A stretch of DNA of 35,070 nucleotides from an uncultured Eubacterium sp. (GCA_900552795.1 USBB01000029.1:1-35070); one strand, 5' to 3'. Shown: positions 1 through 7,762, counted from the first letter of the stretch. Notes: generated by a model from the letters alone, not told the origin. A program made the numbers and translations.

Positions 1-301
1 CTACTTTACGCTGGTCAGCTACAGAACCTGGGATACAGAAAGCCTGAAGACCTTCTCCGATTGCAGCAGCAGCGTCAGCAGCTTTTCTGCAGTCTTTTTT
101 GATTGCGATTGCAGCACCTACGATGTAAGCCCAGCATGCATTTTCAAAACAGATCGGCTGAATTCCTTTTACCTGATCGTAAACATTTAATCCAGCGTCT
201 TTTGTAATTTTTTCAGCTTCTTCGATAGAAGCGATACCATAGCTGTTCAATACGGCATTGATTTTATCAATACGTCTTTCATATGATTCAAATAAAGCCA
301 T
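1..301 (-). CDS. GGGtGRT protein, N-terminal part (cut by window edge)
   Basis: The first 100 codons of a minus-strand gene are visible, starting ATG with GGAGG eight bases upstream; the 3' part lies outside the window. The protein begins MALFESYERRIDKINAVLNS and continues with a segment holding a CxxxxxW motif and an alanine-rich stretch. From memory this matches the conserved hypothetical 'GGGtGRT protein' of Firmicutes and Bacteroidetes, whose naming motif would lie in the missing part. Its biochemical role is not known to me. It follows the NifU-like gene by 18 bases, so the two are surely co-transcribed, which suggests a link to Fe-S chemistry. Codon choice is biased (mostly ATC for Ile, no ATA; GCT, GGT, CGT frequent), unlike the neighbouring genes, which suggests high expression. 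Confidence 0.8.
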   Translation of the reverse strand, partial: MALFESYERRIDKINAVLNSYGIASIEEAEKITKDAGLNVYDQVKGIQPICFENACWAYIVGAAIAIKKDCRKAADAAAAIGEGLQAFCIPGSVADQRKV

Positions 302-319
302 TTTAAGTCCTCCTATCGC

Positions 320-1012
320 CTATTCCTGTCTTGGGTCGATGATCTTAACTGCATCATCCACGCGTCCATACTGTCCCTGTGCTTTTTCCCATGCTTCGTT
401 TGGTGTATCACCTTTTTTAATGAAGTCTGTGAATTTACCAAGGCTTACGAATTTGTATCCGATAATTTCATTATTCTCATCCAGAGCGATACCTGTTACA
501 TAACCTTCAGCCATTTCAAGGTAACGAGGTCCTTTTGCAAGAGTACCATACATTGTACCAACCTGTGAACGAAGACCCTTACCTAAATCTTCAAGGCCTG
601 CACCTACTGCAAGACCGTCTTCTGAGAATGCGCTCTGTGTTCTTCCGTATACAATCTGTAAAAAGAGCTCTCTCATAGCTGTATTAATAGCATCGCATAC
701 AAGGTCTGTATTTAATGCTTCCATAACTGTAAGTCCTGGTAAAATTTCAGATGCCATAGCAGCTGAATGTGTCATACCTGAACAACCTATTGTTTCAACT
801 AATGCTTCCTGAATCACACCTTCTTTTACATTCAATGTAAGCTTACATGCGCCCTGCTGTGGTGCACACCAGCCAATACCGTGTGTAAAACCTGAAATAT
901 CCTTAACTTCCTTATTCTTTACCCACTTTCCCTCTGTAGGAACTGGAGCTGCGCCATGATGAACGCCCTGTGCCACCGGACACATGTTTTCAACTTCGTG
1001 TGTATAAATCAT
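320..1012 (-). CDS. NifU/IscU-like iron-sulfur cluster scaffold protein
   Basis: This 230-residue protein resembles the NifU/IscU N-terminal scaffold fold, which assembles Fe-S clusters in the cytosol for transfer to apo-proteins. I chose the start MIYTHEVENMCP because GGAG lies just upstream; a longer reading of 29 more residues has no such site and looks non-coding. Visible cysteines are in ENMCPVAQG, in GWCAPQQGACKLTL (corresponding to the first scaffold Cys region) and in ETIGCSGMTHSA (corresponding to GCG in IscU). The third canonical scaffold cysteine (HCS region of IscU) has no obvious counterpart, and the C-terminal 100 residues are not IscU-like. It is the first gene of a two-gene operon with the GGGtGRT gene. 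The family assignment is good, but cluster assembly itself is inference. Confidence 0.8.
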   Translation of the reverse strand: MIYTHEVENMCPVAQGVHHGAAPVPTEGKWVKNKEVKDISGFTHGIGWCAPQQGACKLTLNVKEGVIQEALVETIGCSGMTHSAAMASEILPGLTVMEALNTDLVCDAINTAMRELFLQIVYGRTQSAFSEDGLAVGAGLEDLGKGLRSQVGTMYGTLAKGPRYLEMAEGYVTGIALDENNEIIGYKFVSLGKFTDFIKKGDTPNEAWEKAQGQYGRVDDAVKIIDPRQE

Positions 1013-1070
1013 TTTCTTACTCCTTTCGTAACTTAAAGTAAAAGTACTTACTCTAATCCGTACTTTGATT

Positions 1071-1099
1071 ATTCTCTCACAAACATTTAAATTAGTCAA
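1071..1099 (-). promoter_or_regulatory. Candidate promoter of the NifU-like/GGGtGRT operon
   Basis: On the minus strand TTGACT (1094-1099) is followed after 17 bases by GAGAAT (1071-1076), with a TG just before the -10 element as in extended -10 promoters. The predicted start (about 1064) coincides with an inverted repeat AAAGTAC-N12-GTACTTT (1041-1066), a possible operator. The -10 match is modest. Confidence 0.45.
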
Positions 1100-1139
1100 T
1101 TATCTTTAAAAAAAATTACTGCTTTTAAATTTTAAAAAT

Positions 1140-1808
1140 TTACATTTTTTCAACAACTTCATTTCTGTTTTTATAAATACTTTTTGCAGGTACGAAGCCT
1201 CTTACACTCGAAAGAGGATATATGTTTGATTCTCTTGCGACTATTGTACCCGGATTAAGAACACTGCCGCAGCCGACTTCGACATTATCTCCCAAAAACG
1301 CACCGATTTTCTTAATATTTGTATCTATATTTCCATCAGGTCCTTTTATGGTTATAAGCTTTTTGTCTGATTTTACGTTTGATGTTATAGAACCTGCTCC
1401 CATATGCGCCTTATATCCTAATATTGAATCACCGACATAATTATAATGAGGCACCTGCACTTTGTTGAAAAGAATTACATTTTTAAGTTCTGTGGAATTT
1501 CCCACAACTGCCCCCTCACCGACTATGGCATTTCCTCTTATAAATGCACAATGTCTTACCTGTGCATCTTTTCCTATTATACATGGTCCGTTTATATATG
1601 CAGTCGGATATACATCTGCACTTTTCGCAATCCATACATTCTCGCCTCGTTTTTCATATTCATCATCTGACAATGTATTCCCAAGTTCAACTATAAATTG
1701 TCCTATCCTTGAAAGCACCTCCCAAGGATATGTGCAGCCATCAAATATCTTTGCTGCGATAGTCTCATTTAAATCAAATAAAGAACTGATTTCTATACTG
1801 TTATTCAT
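1140..1808 (-). CDS. GlmU-like left-handed beta-helix acyltransferase
   Basis: A 222-residue protein with hexapeptide repeats typical of left-handed beta-helix acyltransferases (for example YINGPCIIGKDAQV, GNAIVGEGAVVGNSTEL, LGDNVEVGCGSVLNPGTIV). The segment from about residue 116 to 150 (PHYNYVGDS, GAGSITSNVKSDKK) lines up with the acetyltransferase centre of GlmU. It keeps the catalytic-type His121, Asn144 and a Lys, but has Val where GlmU has Tyr in its NYDG motif. The GlmU uridylyltransferase domain is absent. Lachnospiraceae homologues are often labelled UDP-N-acetylglucosamine pyrophosphorylase, which the missing domain does not support. It lies downstream of glmS on the same strand, so a role in amino-sugar metabolism is plausible; the acceptor is unknown. 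The ATG has GGAGG seven to eight bases upstream. Confidence 0.75.
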   Translation of the reverse strand: MNNSIEISSLFDLNETIAAKIFDGCTYPWEVLSRIGQFIVELGNTLSDDEYEKRGENVWIAKSADVYPTAYINGPCIIGKDAQVRHCAFIRGNAIVGEGAVVGNSTELKNVILFNKVQVPHYNYVGDSILGYKAHMGAGSITSNVKSDKKLITIKGPDGNIDTNIKKIGAFLGDNVEVGCGSVLNPGTIVARESNIYPLSSVRGFVPAKSIYKNRNEVVEKM

Positions 1809-1821
1809 ATTAACCTCCGTT

Positions 1822-1950
1822 CTGGAGCGTAATCGACAGGGCGAAGAAAAATTGCGCAGGCAATTTCTCTTCTGCCATCAATGGCTATTTGTGACGCTCC
1901 GGCACAAATAGATGTGCGAAAAATCATCGTATCAATATGATTTTTCACAC
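1822..1950 (-). repeat. Multi-hairpin intergenic element between glmS and the acyltransferase gene
   Basis: Within the 174-base gap three stem-loops follow each other. In minus-strand order they are 1914-1950 (14 bp, one G-U, loop of 9), 1885-1911 (9 bp, CTATTTGTG with CACAAATAG) and 1843-1872 (13 bp, one G-U, loop of 4). The loop of the middle hairpin contains GGAGCGT in the transcript (plus strand ACGCTCC 1894-1900). This is complementary to ACGCTCC three bases upstream of the Shine-Dalgarno sequence of the next gene (plus strand GGAGCGT 1824-1830), allowing a pseudoknot or long-range stem. It could be a dispersed intergenic repeat or a cis-acting RNA. The structures are read directly; function is unknown. 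Confidence 0.6.
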
Positions 1951-1982
1951 TATCTCCTGCTTATTTTTATTTCCTTGCTCTC

Positions 1983-3803
1983 TTACTCCACAGTTACCGA
2001 TTTAGCAAGATTCCTTGGTTTATCAACATCATTTCCTCTAAGAACAGCTGTGTAATATGCAAGAAGCTGCAAAGGTACTGCTGCCACCATAGGCATCAAA
2101 AGCTGATCGGTTTCCGGAAGTCTTATAATATAGTCAGCAACGTTATCTTCAACCTTTAATTCATCTGCACATATTAAAACAACCATAGCACCTCTCGCCT
2201 TAACTTCTTTAATATTGCTTATTGTTTTTTCTGCAAGATCTTTCTGCGTTGCAACAGCTATAACAGGCATATTTTCAGTTATAAGAGAAATTGTTCCGTG
2301 CTTTAATTCACCGGCTGCATATGACTCCGAATGAATATATGATATTTCTTTTAACTTTAATGAGCCCTCCATACTAAGCGCATAATCAAGTCCTCTTCCT
2401 ATATACAAAAGACTGTCTGCATTTATAAGCTTCGAAGCAACAAACTGGCACTGCTCATTTAAACCTATTGCATCTTTTACTGCATCCGGTATATTCTCAA
2501 GTTCCTTTGTAAGTCTTATACACTCTTCCTTTGAAATCTTGTCATTACCGTATGCCATTGCAAATGCTATAAGATACATCACAGAAACCTGAACCATATA
2601 AGCCTTGGTAGATGCAACTGATATTTCAGGGCCTGCATGTGTATAAACTACCATATCTGCCTCTCTGGCTATTGAAGAACCTTTGACATTAACTATCGCC
2701 ATAGTATCGGCGCCAAGTTTCTTTGCAAGCTCAAGTGCAGCCTTTGTATCTGCAGTCTCACCCGACTGTGAAATTACTATAACTAAATCCTTGTCTGATA
2801 TAATAGGATCCCTGTATCTGAATTCGGATGCAATATCAACCACAACAGGTATTCTTGCTATTTTTTCAATAACATATTTTCCTACTGTGCCTGCATGCAT
2901 TGCAGTTCCGCATGCCACTATATAAATTTTTTCATACTTATTAAGCTTTGCGGCATCAAACCCCTCTGCCTTAAAATCAGGCATATCATCTGAAATTCTC
3001 GGCTTGATTGTCGTACTTATCGCTGTCGGCTGTTCATTAATTTCCTTTAACATAAAATGTTCAAAACCGCCCTTTTCGGCTGCATCAACATCCCAATCAG
3101 CTGTATGTACCTTCTTATCAATAAGCTCTCTGTGTATATTATATACTTTTACTCCGTCCTTTTTTACTACCGCAATTTCATCCTGCTCAATCAGAATATA
3201 ATCTCTTGTATATTTCATAATTGCAGGCACATCAGACGCTATAAAATTCTCATTTTCACCTACACCTACAATAAGAGGACTGTCCTTTCTTACCGCATAA
3301 ATTCTGTCCGGAAAATCTCTGAACAATATTCCTAATGCGTATGAGCCCTTAATTTCACTTATTACTTTTGTTATAGTTTCAATAGGGTCATCTGTATAAT
3401 AATAATCGAGCAGCTTGGCAACTGTCTCCGTATCAGTCTCACTTACAAAATTATAGCCCTCTGACGTAAGAAATTCTTTTATCTGTCTGTAGTTTTCTAT
3501 AATACCATTGTGAACGATTGTAACTCTCTTATTTCCGTGAGGATGTGAATTAATATCAGACGGCTCTCCATGAGTAGCCCACCTTGTATGTCCTATTCCG
3601 CAGCTGCCGCATGGTTTTCCGTTAACAAGCATTTTTTCTTTCAGATTGGCAAGTCTTCCTTTACTCTTTTCAACCTTTATGACTCCTTTTTCCAAAACAG
3701 CTATGCCTGCTGAATCATAACCTCTGTATTCCAGCTTTTCCAGTGAATCAACTAAAATATCAGCACAATCTCTGTCACCTATATATCCTACAATACCGCA
3801 CAT
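1983..3803 (-). CDS. glmS: Glutamine--fructose-6-phosphate aminotransferase (isomerizing)
   Basis: This 606-residue cytosolic enzyme converts fructose 6-phosphate and glutamine to glucosamine 6-phosphate and glutamate, the first step towards UDP-GlcNAc and peptidoglycan. The start MCGIVGYIGDRD gives the catalytic N-terminal nucleophile Cys2 after Met removal and has GGAGG upstream; an earlier in-frame ATG 9 codons back is not credible. The class II glutaminase domain (HTRWATHG, HNGIIENY, SDTETVAKL) occupies about residues 2-220. Two SIS domains follow (CGTAMHAG, ISQSGETADT, STKAYMVQV, HSESYAAGELKHGT), ending in the family-typical AKSVTVE. It follows topB by 55 bases, too short for the glmS ribozyme often found in Firmicutes. 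Confidence 0.97.
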   Translation of the reverse strand: MCGIVGYIGDRDCADILVDSLEKLEYRGYDSAGIAVLEKGVIKVEKSKGRLANLKEKMLVNGKPCGSCGIGHTRWATHGEPSDINSHPHGNKRVTIVHNGIIENYRQIKEFLTSEGYNFVSETDTETVAKLLDYYYTDDPIETITKVISEIKGSYALGILFRDFPDRIYAVRKDSPLIVGVGENENFIASDVPAIMKYTRDYILIEQDEIAVVKKDGVKVYNIHRELIDKKVHTADWDVDAAEKGGFEHFMLKEINEQPTAISTTIKPRISDDMPDFKAEGFDAAKLNKYEKIYIVACGTAMHAGTVGKYVIEKIARIPVVVDIASEFRYRDPIISDKDLVIVISQSGETADTKAALELAKKLGADTMAIVNVKGSSIAREADMVVYTHAGPEISVASTKAYMVQVSVMYLIAFAMAYGNDKISKEECIRLTKELENIPDAVKDAIGLNEQCQFVASKLINADSLLYIGRGLDYALSMEGSLKLKEISYIHSESYAAGELKHGTISLITENMPVIAVATQKDLAEKTISNIKEVKARGAMVVLICADELKVEDNVADYIIRLPETDQLLMPMVAAVPLQLLAYYTAVLRGNDVDKPRNLAKSVTVE

Positions 3804-3858
3804 ATAAATCCTCCATTTTTTAACAGTCATCTTAAAAATAATAATTTTTGCCTAAAAA

Positions 3859-5850
3859 TCATTTGTAATTTTGGGATACTTCATCAAACAGTTTTTTTAA
3901 CCCATACTGGTTGTTAAGATTTTTAACAGCCATTGTGCGCCTGCCCACAAAGCCCTCAAGCTTATTCATATACTCTTCTTTTGTTATATCACCCTGTGCC
4001 ACATAAGTAAGGCCTTTTTCCCAGCTTGCCGTAAGCTCAGGATTCAGCAGCTGCTTTATTGAATTATCCACAACATCATAAATAATTTCTCCAAGCTGTG
4101 TTGGCGTTATAATCTGAGTTTTGTGATTAGTAAAAATATATTTTATGTTGTTGAGTTTTTTAAGTATTTCTGCTCTTGTGGCACTTGTTCCTATACCACT
4201 TCCCTTAATCTGGGCTCTTAACTCCTCATCTTCAATAAGTTGTCCTGCATTTTCCATTGCAAGAATTATCGAACCTGAATTGTATCTCTTTGGCGGAGAG
4301 GTCTCGCCCTCTTTTATTTCAAAAGCATTTAAGCTTACTTTATCATTCTTTTTACACTTTTTAATTTTTTCTGACAAGGATGCACCGTATTTCTCATTAT
4401 CCTCACCGTCTGACGATTTCTGCTTTGCAAATGATGCTTCCGCCACTTTTAAATATCCCTCTTCTTCAAGTGCCTTAAACGAAGCTGCAAAACATTCATT
4501 TTTGCATTCTATCAAAATAGATGCTTTGTTATACTTAGCCGCCGGATAAAATATGCTTAAAAATCGCCTGACAATAATCTCATAAACCTTGCACGCTGTC
4601 TGTGAAAGTGTTCTTAATGATGAAAATCCCTGCCCTGTAGGAATAACTGCGTAATGGTCAGTTATCTTTTTGTCATCGCAATATCTGCTCTTTTCTATTC
4701 CTACATACTTTTTCTCATTAAGAATATGTTCTGCGTACTGCTTTACAGGCTCATAGTTTTTAAGCCCGCCTATATTTTTATATATTTCCTTAGCAACTGC
4801 AGTTGAGATAACTCTCGCGTCTGTTCTTGGATATGTAACAAGCTTTTTTTCATATAATTCCTGTATTATATTAAGCGTCTGGTCCGGGCTTATCTTAAAA
4901 AGCTTTGAACACTCATTCTGAAGCTCTGCAAGATTAAATAAAAGCGGCGGATTCTTTTTTTCGGTTTTTCTTTCAACATGGCTTACAATACCCTCAGCCG
5001 GAAGCGTATCTGATAAAATCCCAATCAGCTCCTGAGCCTTCTGCCTGTCCTTAAATCCATTATCTTTATAAAGGTACGGTGTATTAAAATATCTGCTTTT
5101 TTCACAGACCTTCCATTCAGCCTCAAATTTGTTTTCATCATCTAAATATACATCAGACACAACTCTGTAAAAAGGTGTTTTCACAAATGCACGTATTTCG
5201 CGCTCACGCCTTACTATCATTCCAAGAACGCAGGTCATGACGCGCCCCACCGATATGACCGTCCTGTCAGTCTTTAAATATGATGATATATTATTTCCGT
5301 ATTTTAATGTTAGTACTCTTGAAAAATTGATGCCCATAAGATAGTCTTCTTTTGCCCTAAGATATGCGGCATCACTCAGATTATCATATTCTGATAAGTC
5401 CTTTGCATTCTTTATACCCTTTAATATTTCCTCTTCTGTCTGAGAATCTATCCATACTCTTTTCTCGTTTTTTCCTTTTACATCTGCCATCTGATGAACG
5501 AGGCGGTAAATATATTCACCCTCGCGCCCGGAGTCGGTGCATACATATATAGTACTTACATCTTGTCTGTTTAAAATGTTTTTTACTGTATTAAATTGTT
5601 TTTCCACCGAAGGAATAACCTCATATAAAAACTCTTTAGGAAGAAACGGAATCGTGTCAAAACTCCATCTTTTCAGCCTCGGGTCATATTTATCGGGATA
5701 ACTCATTGTGACAAGATGCCCGACACACCATGTAACAATATTATCCTCCGATTCCATAAACCCGTCTTTATTTTGAAATTTCCCCTGCAATGCCTTTGCA
5801 AATTCCTTTGCAACACTCGGTTTTTCAGCAATAAACACTGATTTTCCCAT
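3859..5850 (-). CDS. topB: Type IA DNA topoisomerase (topoisomerase III family)
   Basis: This 663-residue protein is a type IA topoisomerase that relaxes or decatenates DNA through a 5'-phosphotyrosine intermediate. The Toprim domain begins SVFIAEKPSVAKEF (Glu9) and includes TDSGREGE (106-112). The active tyrosine is Tyr340 in VTYPRTDAR. Ser-X-Gly-Arg and late helical motifs (GSGIGTSATRAEIL, PTQLGEIIYD, TASWEKGLTYVAQG) match TopB. No C-terminal zinc fingers are present, as in TopB rather than TopA. The Toprim DxDxE triad reads D-S-G-R-E, so the middle acidic residue is Gly108. The start MGKSVF was chosen over a Met four codons upstream because it begins the conserved motif and has GAGG at usual spacing. 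It lies in a yfbR-topB-glmS run with gaps of 33 and 55 bases. Confidence 0.93.
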   Translation of the reverse strand: MGKSVFIAEKPSVAKEFAKALQGKFQNKDGFMESEDNIVTWCVGHLVTMSYPDKYDPRLKRWSFDTIPFLPKEFLYEVIPSVEKQFNTVKNILNRQDVSTIYVCTDSGREGEYIYRLVHQMADVKGKNEKRVWIDSQTEEEILKGIKNAKDLSEYDNLSDAAYLRAKEDYLMGINFSRVLTLKYGNNISSYLKTDRTVISVGRVMTCVLGMIVRREREIRAFVKTPFYRVVSDVYLDDENKFEAEWKVCEKSRYFNTPYLYKDNGFKDRQKAQELIGILSDTLPAEGIVSHVERKTEKKNPPLLFNLAELQNECSKLFKISPDQTLNIIQELYEKKLVTYPRTDARVISTAVAKEIYKNIGGLKNYEPVKQYAEHILNEKKYVGIEKSRYCDDKKITDHYAVIPTGQGFSSLRTLSQTACKVYEIIVRRFLSIFYPAAKYNKASILIECKNECFAASFKALEEEGYLKVAEASFAKQKSSDGEDNEKYGASLSEKIKKCKKNDKVSLNAFEIKEGETSPPKRYNSGSIILAMENAGQLIEDEELRAQIKGSGIGTSATRAEILKKLNNIKYIFTNHKTQIITPTQLGEIIYDVVDNSIKQLLNPELTASWEKGLTYVAQGDITKEEYMNKLEGFVGRRTMAVKNLNNQYGLKKLFDEVSQNYK

Positions 5851-5883
5851 TATAATCCTCATTTCTGATTTTCAAAAATCATA

Positions 5884-6486
5884 TTATTTATCAGCTTCTT
5901 TAGCACCAGATTCATCAATAGTAAGGCTGTACGCCGGTATAAATTCCTTCATATAATAATCCACCTCCGGCATATGCATATTTTTCAATGCTTCTTCTAT
6001 AGTTTTTTGTGCCTTGGCAAAATCAGAATTTCCCATCTGCTGCTCCTCTATGCACTTAATCAAGGCAGAAAGCTTATCAGCAGCCTTAACATATTTCCAA
6101 AGCTGTTCTTCATCTGATGTCTCTGCAAGAACTTTTTCGTATTTATATGCAAGTTTTTCCGGCAATCCGCTTAAAAGCTCATTTTTAGCCACATTTTCAA
6201 CTTCCTTGTAAGCCTCTCTTATAACAGGACTGTAGTATTTTACAGGTGTCGGCATATCTCCCGTTATAATTTCCGTAACATCGTGATACATACCAAGAAT
6301 TGCAAGCCTTTCGGCCGGAATATCCCCTCCAAAAATCTCATTATTTATAATTCCGAGCGCATGCGCAACAAAAGCGACCTCAAGGCTGTGCTCACACAGA
6401 TTTTCCTCTCTTGTATTTCTCATAAGTCCCCATCTGTTAATATATTTCATTCTTGAAAGCATAGCATAAAAATGTTTATTTTTCAC
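5884..6486 (-). CDS. yfbR: HD-domain 5'-deoxynucleotidase (YfbR family)
   Basis: This 200-residue HD phosphohydrolase removes the 5' phosphate from deoxyribonucleoside monophosphates, acting in dNTP pool balance. All residues I recall as catalytic or specificity-determining in E. coli YfbR fall at the same numbers here: Arg18, Trp19, His33, His68, Asp69, Glu72, Asp77 and Asp137 (motifs INRWGLMRN, CEHSLEVA, YHDVTEIITGDMPTPVKY, KAADKLSA). The start is GTG with AAGGAG nine bases upstream. That ribosome binding site directly abuts the T-tract of the asd terminator, so transcription must come from read-through or from a promoter inside the end of asd. Confidence 0.92.
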   Translation of the reverse strand: MKNKHFYAMLSRMKYINRWGLMRNTREENLCEHSLEVAFVAHALGIINNEIFGGDIPAERLAILGMYHDVTEIITGDMPTPVKYYSPVIREAYKEVENVAKNELLSGLPEKLAYKYEKVLAETSDEEQLWKYVKAADKLSALIKCIEEQQMGNSDFAKAQKTIEEALKNMHMPEVDYYMKEFIPAYSLTIDESGAKEADK

Positions 6487-6501
6487 TGCACTTATCTCCT
6501 T

Positions 6502-6539
6502 AAAAAGGCCGAATTTGCAAAAATTATGCAGATTCGGCC
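6502..6539 (-). terminator. Intrinsic terminator of asd
   Basis: On the minus strand GGCCGAATCTGCA and TGCAAATTCGGCC form a 13-position stem with one mismatch (6507-6539), followed by TTTTT (6502-6506). It lies 22 bases after the asd stop. Confidence 0.8.
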
Positions 6540-6560
6540 AGTTACTTTATATATCTGTAA

Positions 6561-7649
6561 TTACTTTGCTGTAATATATCCCTTTGCCTTAAGAAGCTCA
6601 GCGATAAGAACTGCGCCGCCTGCTGCACCTCTTAATGTATTATGTGAAAGTCCCACAAATTTGTAATCAAATACACTGTCTTCTCTTAAACGTCCGAGTG
6701 ATACACCCATACCATTTTCATAGTTAACATCAAGCTTAACCTGCGGACGATCATCTTCCTCAAGATACTGTATAAACTGCTTTGGAGCACTTGGAAGATT
6801 TAATTCCTGAGGAGCACCCTTAAAGTTTCTCCATTTTTCTATAATCTGCTCCTTTGTAGGCTTCTTCTCGAAATTAACAAATACAGCCGCTGTATGTCCG
6901 TCAAGAACCGGTACTCTTATGCACTGGCATGTGATAACAGGCTCTGCTGCAGGAACAATCTGTCCGTCCTCAACACTTCCCCAGAGTCTCAATGGTTCTT
7001 TCTCGCTCTTTTCTTCTTCTCCGCCGATATACGGGATAATATTTTCAACCATCTCAGGCCACTGCTCAAATGTCTTTCCTGCACCTGAAATAGCCTGATA
7101 TGTTGTAGCAACTACAAGCTTTGGACCAAATTCCTTTAACGCATTAAGTGCAGGTGTGTAGCTCTGTATTGAACAGTTAGGCTTTACACAGATAAATCCT
7201 CTCTTTGTTCCGAGTCTCTTTTTCTGTGATTCAATAACCTCAAGATGTTCAGGATTGATTTCAGGCACTACCATAGGAACATCAGGTGTCCAACGGTTAG
7301 CACTGTTATTTGATACTACTGGAACCTCTGCCTTTGCATATTTTTCTTCAAGTGCCTTAATCTCATCCTTCGGCATATTTACTGCACAGAATACGAAATC
7401 TACCTTTGATACAATTTCATCAAAATCCTTATCCATATCATAAACTGTCATTTTCTTTACAAATTCAGGCATAGGTGCTGTCATTTTCCAACGTCCGTCA
7501 ACAGCCTCTTCATAAAGCTTACCTGCTGAACGTCCGCTTGCGGCAACAAGAACTACCTCAAACCACGGATGATTTTCAAGTAACGTAATAAAACGCTGTC
7601 CCACCATACCTGTACCACCAAGGATACCAACTCTTAACTTATCACTCAT
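6561..7649 (-). CDS. asd: Aspartate-semialdehyde dehydrogenase
   Basis: This 362-residue NADP-dependent enzyme reduces aspartyl phosphate to aspartate semialdehyde, the branch point to lysine/diaminopimelate, threonine and methionine. The Rossmann motif ILGGTGMVGQ is at residues 9-18, the active Cys159 in VKPNCSIQSY and the catalytic His252 in LDGHTAAV. SGAGKTFEQWPEM and GGAVLIAELL fit the longer archaeal/fungal-type subfamily found in many clostridia rather than the shorter E. coli-like form. It has its own promoter and terminator, so it appears to be a single-gene transcript with some read-through. The ATG is preceded by GGGAG. With dapL about 5 kb away it supplies the diaminopimelate route. 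Confidence 0.96.
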   Translation of the reverse strand: MSDKLRVGILGGTGMVGQRFITLLENHPWFEVVLVAASGRSAGKLYEEAVDGRWKMTAPMPEFVKKMTVYDMDKDFDEIVSKVDFVFCAVNMPKDEIKALEEKYAKAEVPVVSNNSANRWTPDVPMVVPEINPEHLEVIESQKKRLGTKRGFICVKPNCSIQSYTPALNALKEFGPKLVVATTYQAISGAGKTFEQWPEMVENIIPYIGGEEEKSEKEPLRLWGSVEDGQIVPAAEPVITCQCIRVPVLDGHTAAVFVNFEKKPTKEQIIEKWRNFKGAPQELNLPSAPKQFIQYLEEDDRPQVKLDVNYENGMGVSLGRLREDSVFDYKFVGLSHNTLRGAAGGAVLIAELLKAKGYITAK

Positions 7650-7682
7650 GTTAACTTCTCCCTTTTCTCATTGAATAGTCAA

Positions 7683-7718
7683 ACAAATATCTTTTGTCTT
7701 TCTGCGACGGACATTTGT
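7683..7718 (-). promoter_or_regulatory. Stem-loop in the asd leader RNA
   Basis: In the predicted asd leader, ACAAATGTC and GATATTTGT form a 9-bp stem (one G-U) with an 18-base loop, itself able to form a 3-bp GTC/GAC inner stem. No T-tract follows. It is too small for a lysine riboswitch. A regulatory role is speculative. Confidence 0.3.
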
Positions 7719-7733
7719 ATTTTTATGATATGG

Positions 7734-7762
7734 ATAATATCATACAATACGATATTATGCAA
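7734..7762 (-). promoter_or_regulatory. Promoter of asd with overlapping palindrome
   Basis: On the minus strand TTGCAT (7757-7762), 17 bases, TATTAT (7734-7739) forms a good sigma-A promoter about 85 bases before the asd start codon. An inverted repeat ATAATATC-N9-GATATTAT (7734-7758) covers the -10 and spacer and could be an operator. Confidence 0.7.

Noticed and set aside
1462..1911. 149-residue plus-strand frame opposite the acyltransferase gene
   Set aside because: Antisense of a well-supported gene; its end runs through the hairpin element and it has no recognisable domain.
3804..3858. glmS ribozyme/riboswitch upstream of glmS
   Set aside because: Only 55 bases separate topB and glmS; the ribozyme needs well over 100 and no core is visible.
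4145..4549. 134-residue plus-strand frame opposite topB
   Set aside because: Antisense shadow with low-complexity Ser/Leu composition and no start signal.
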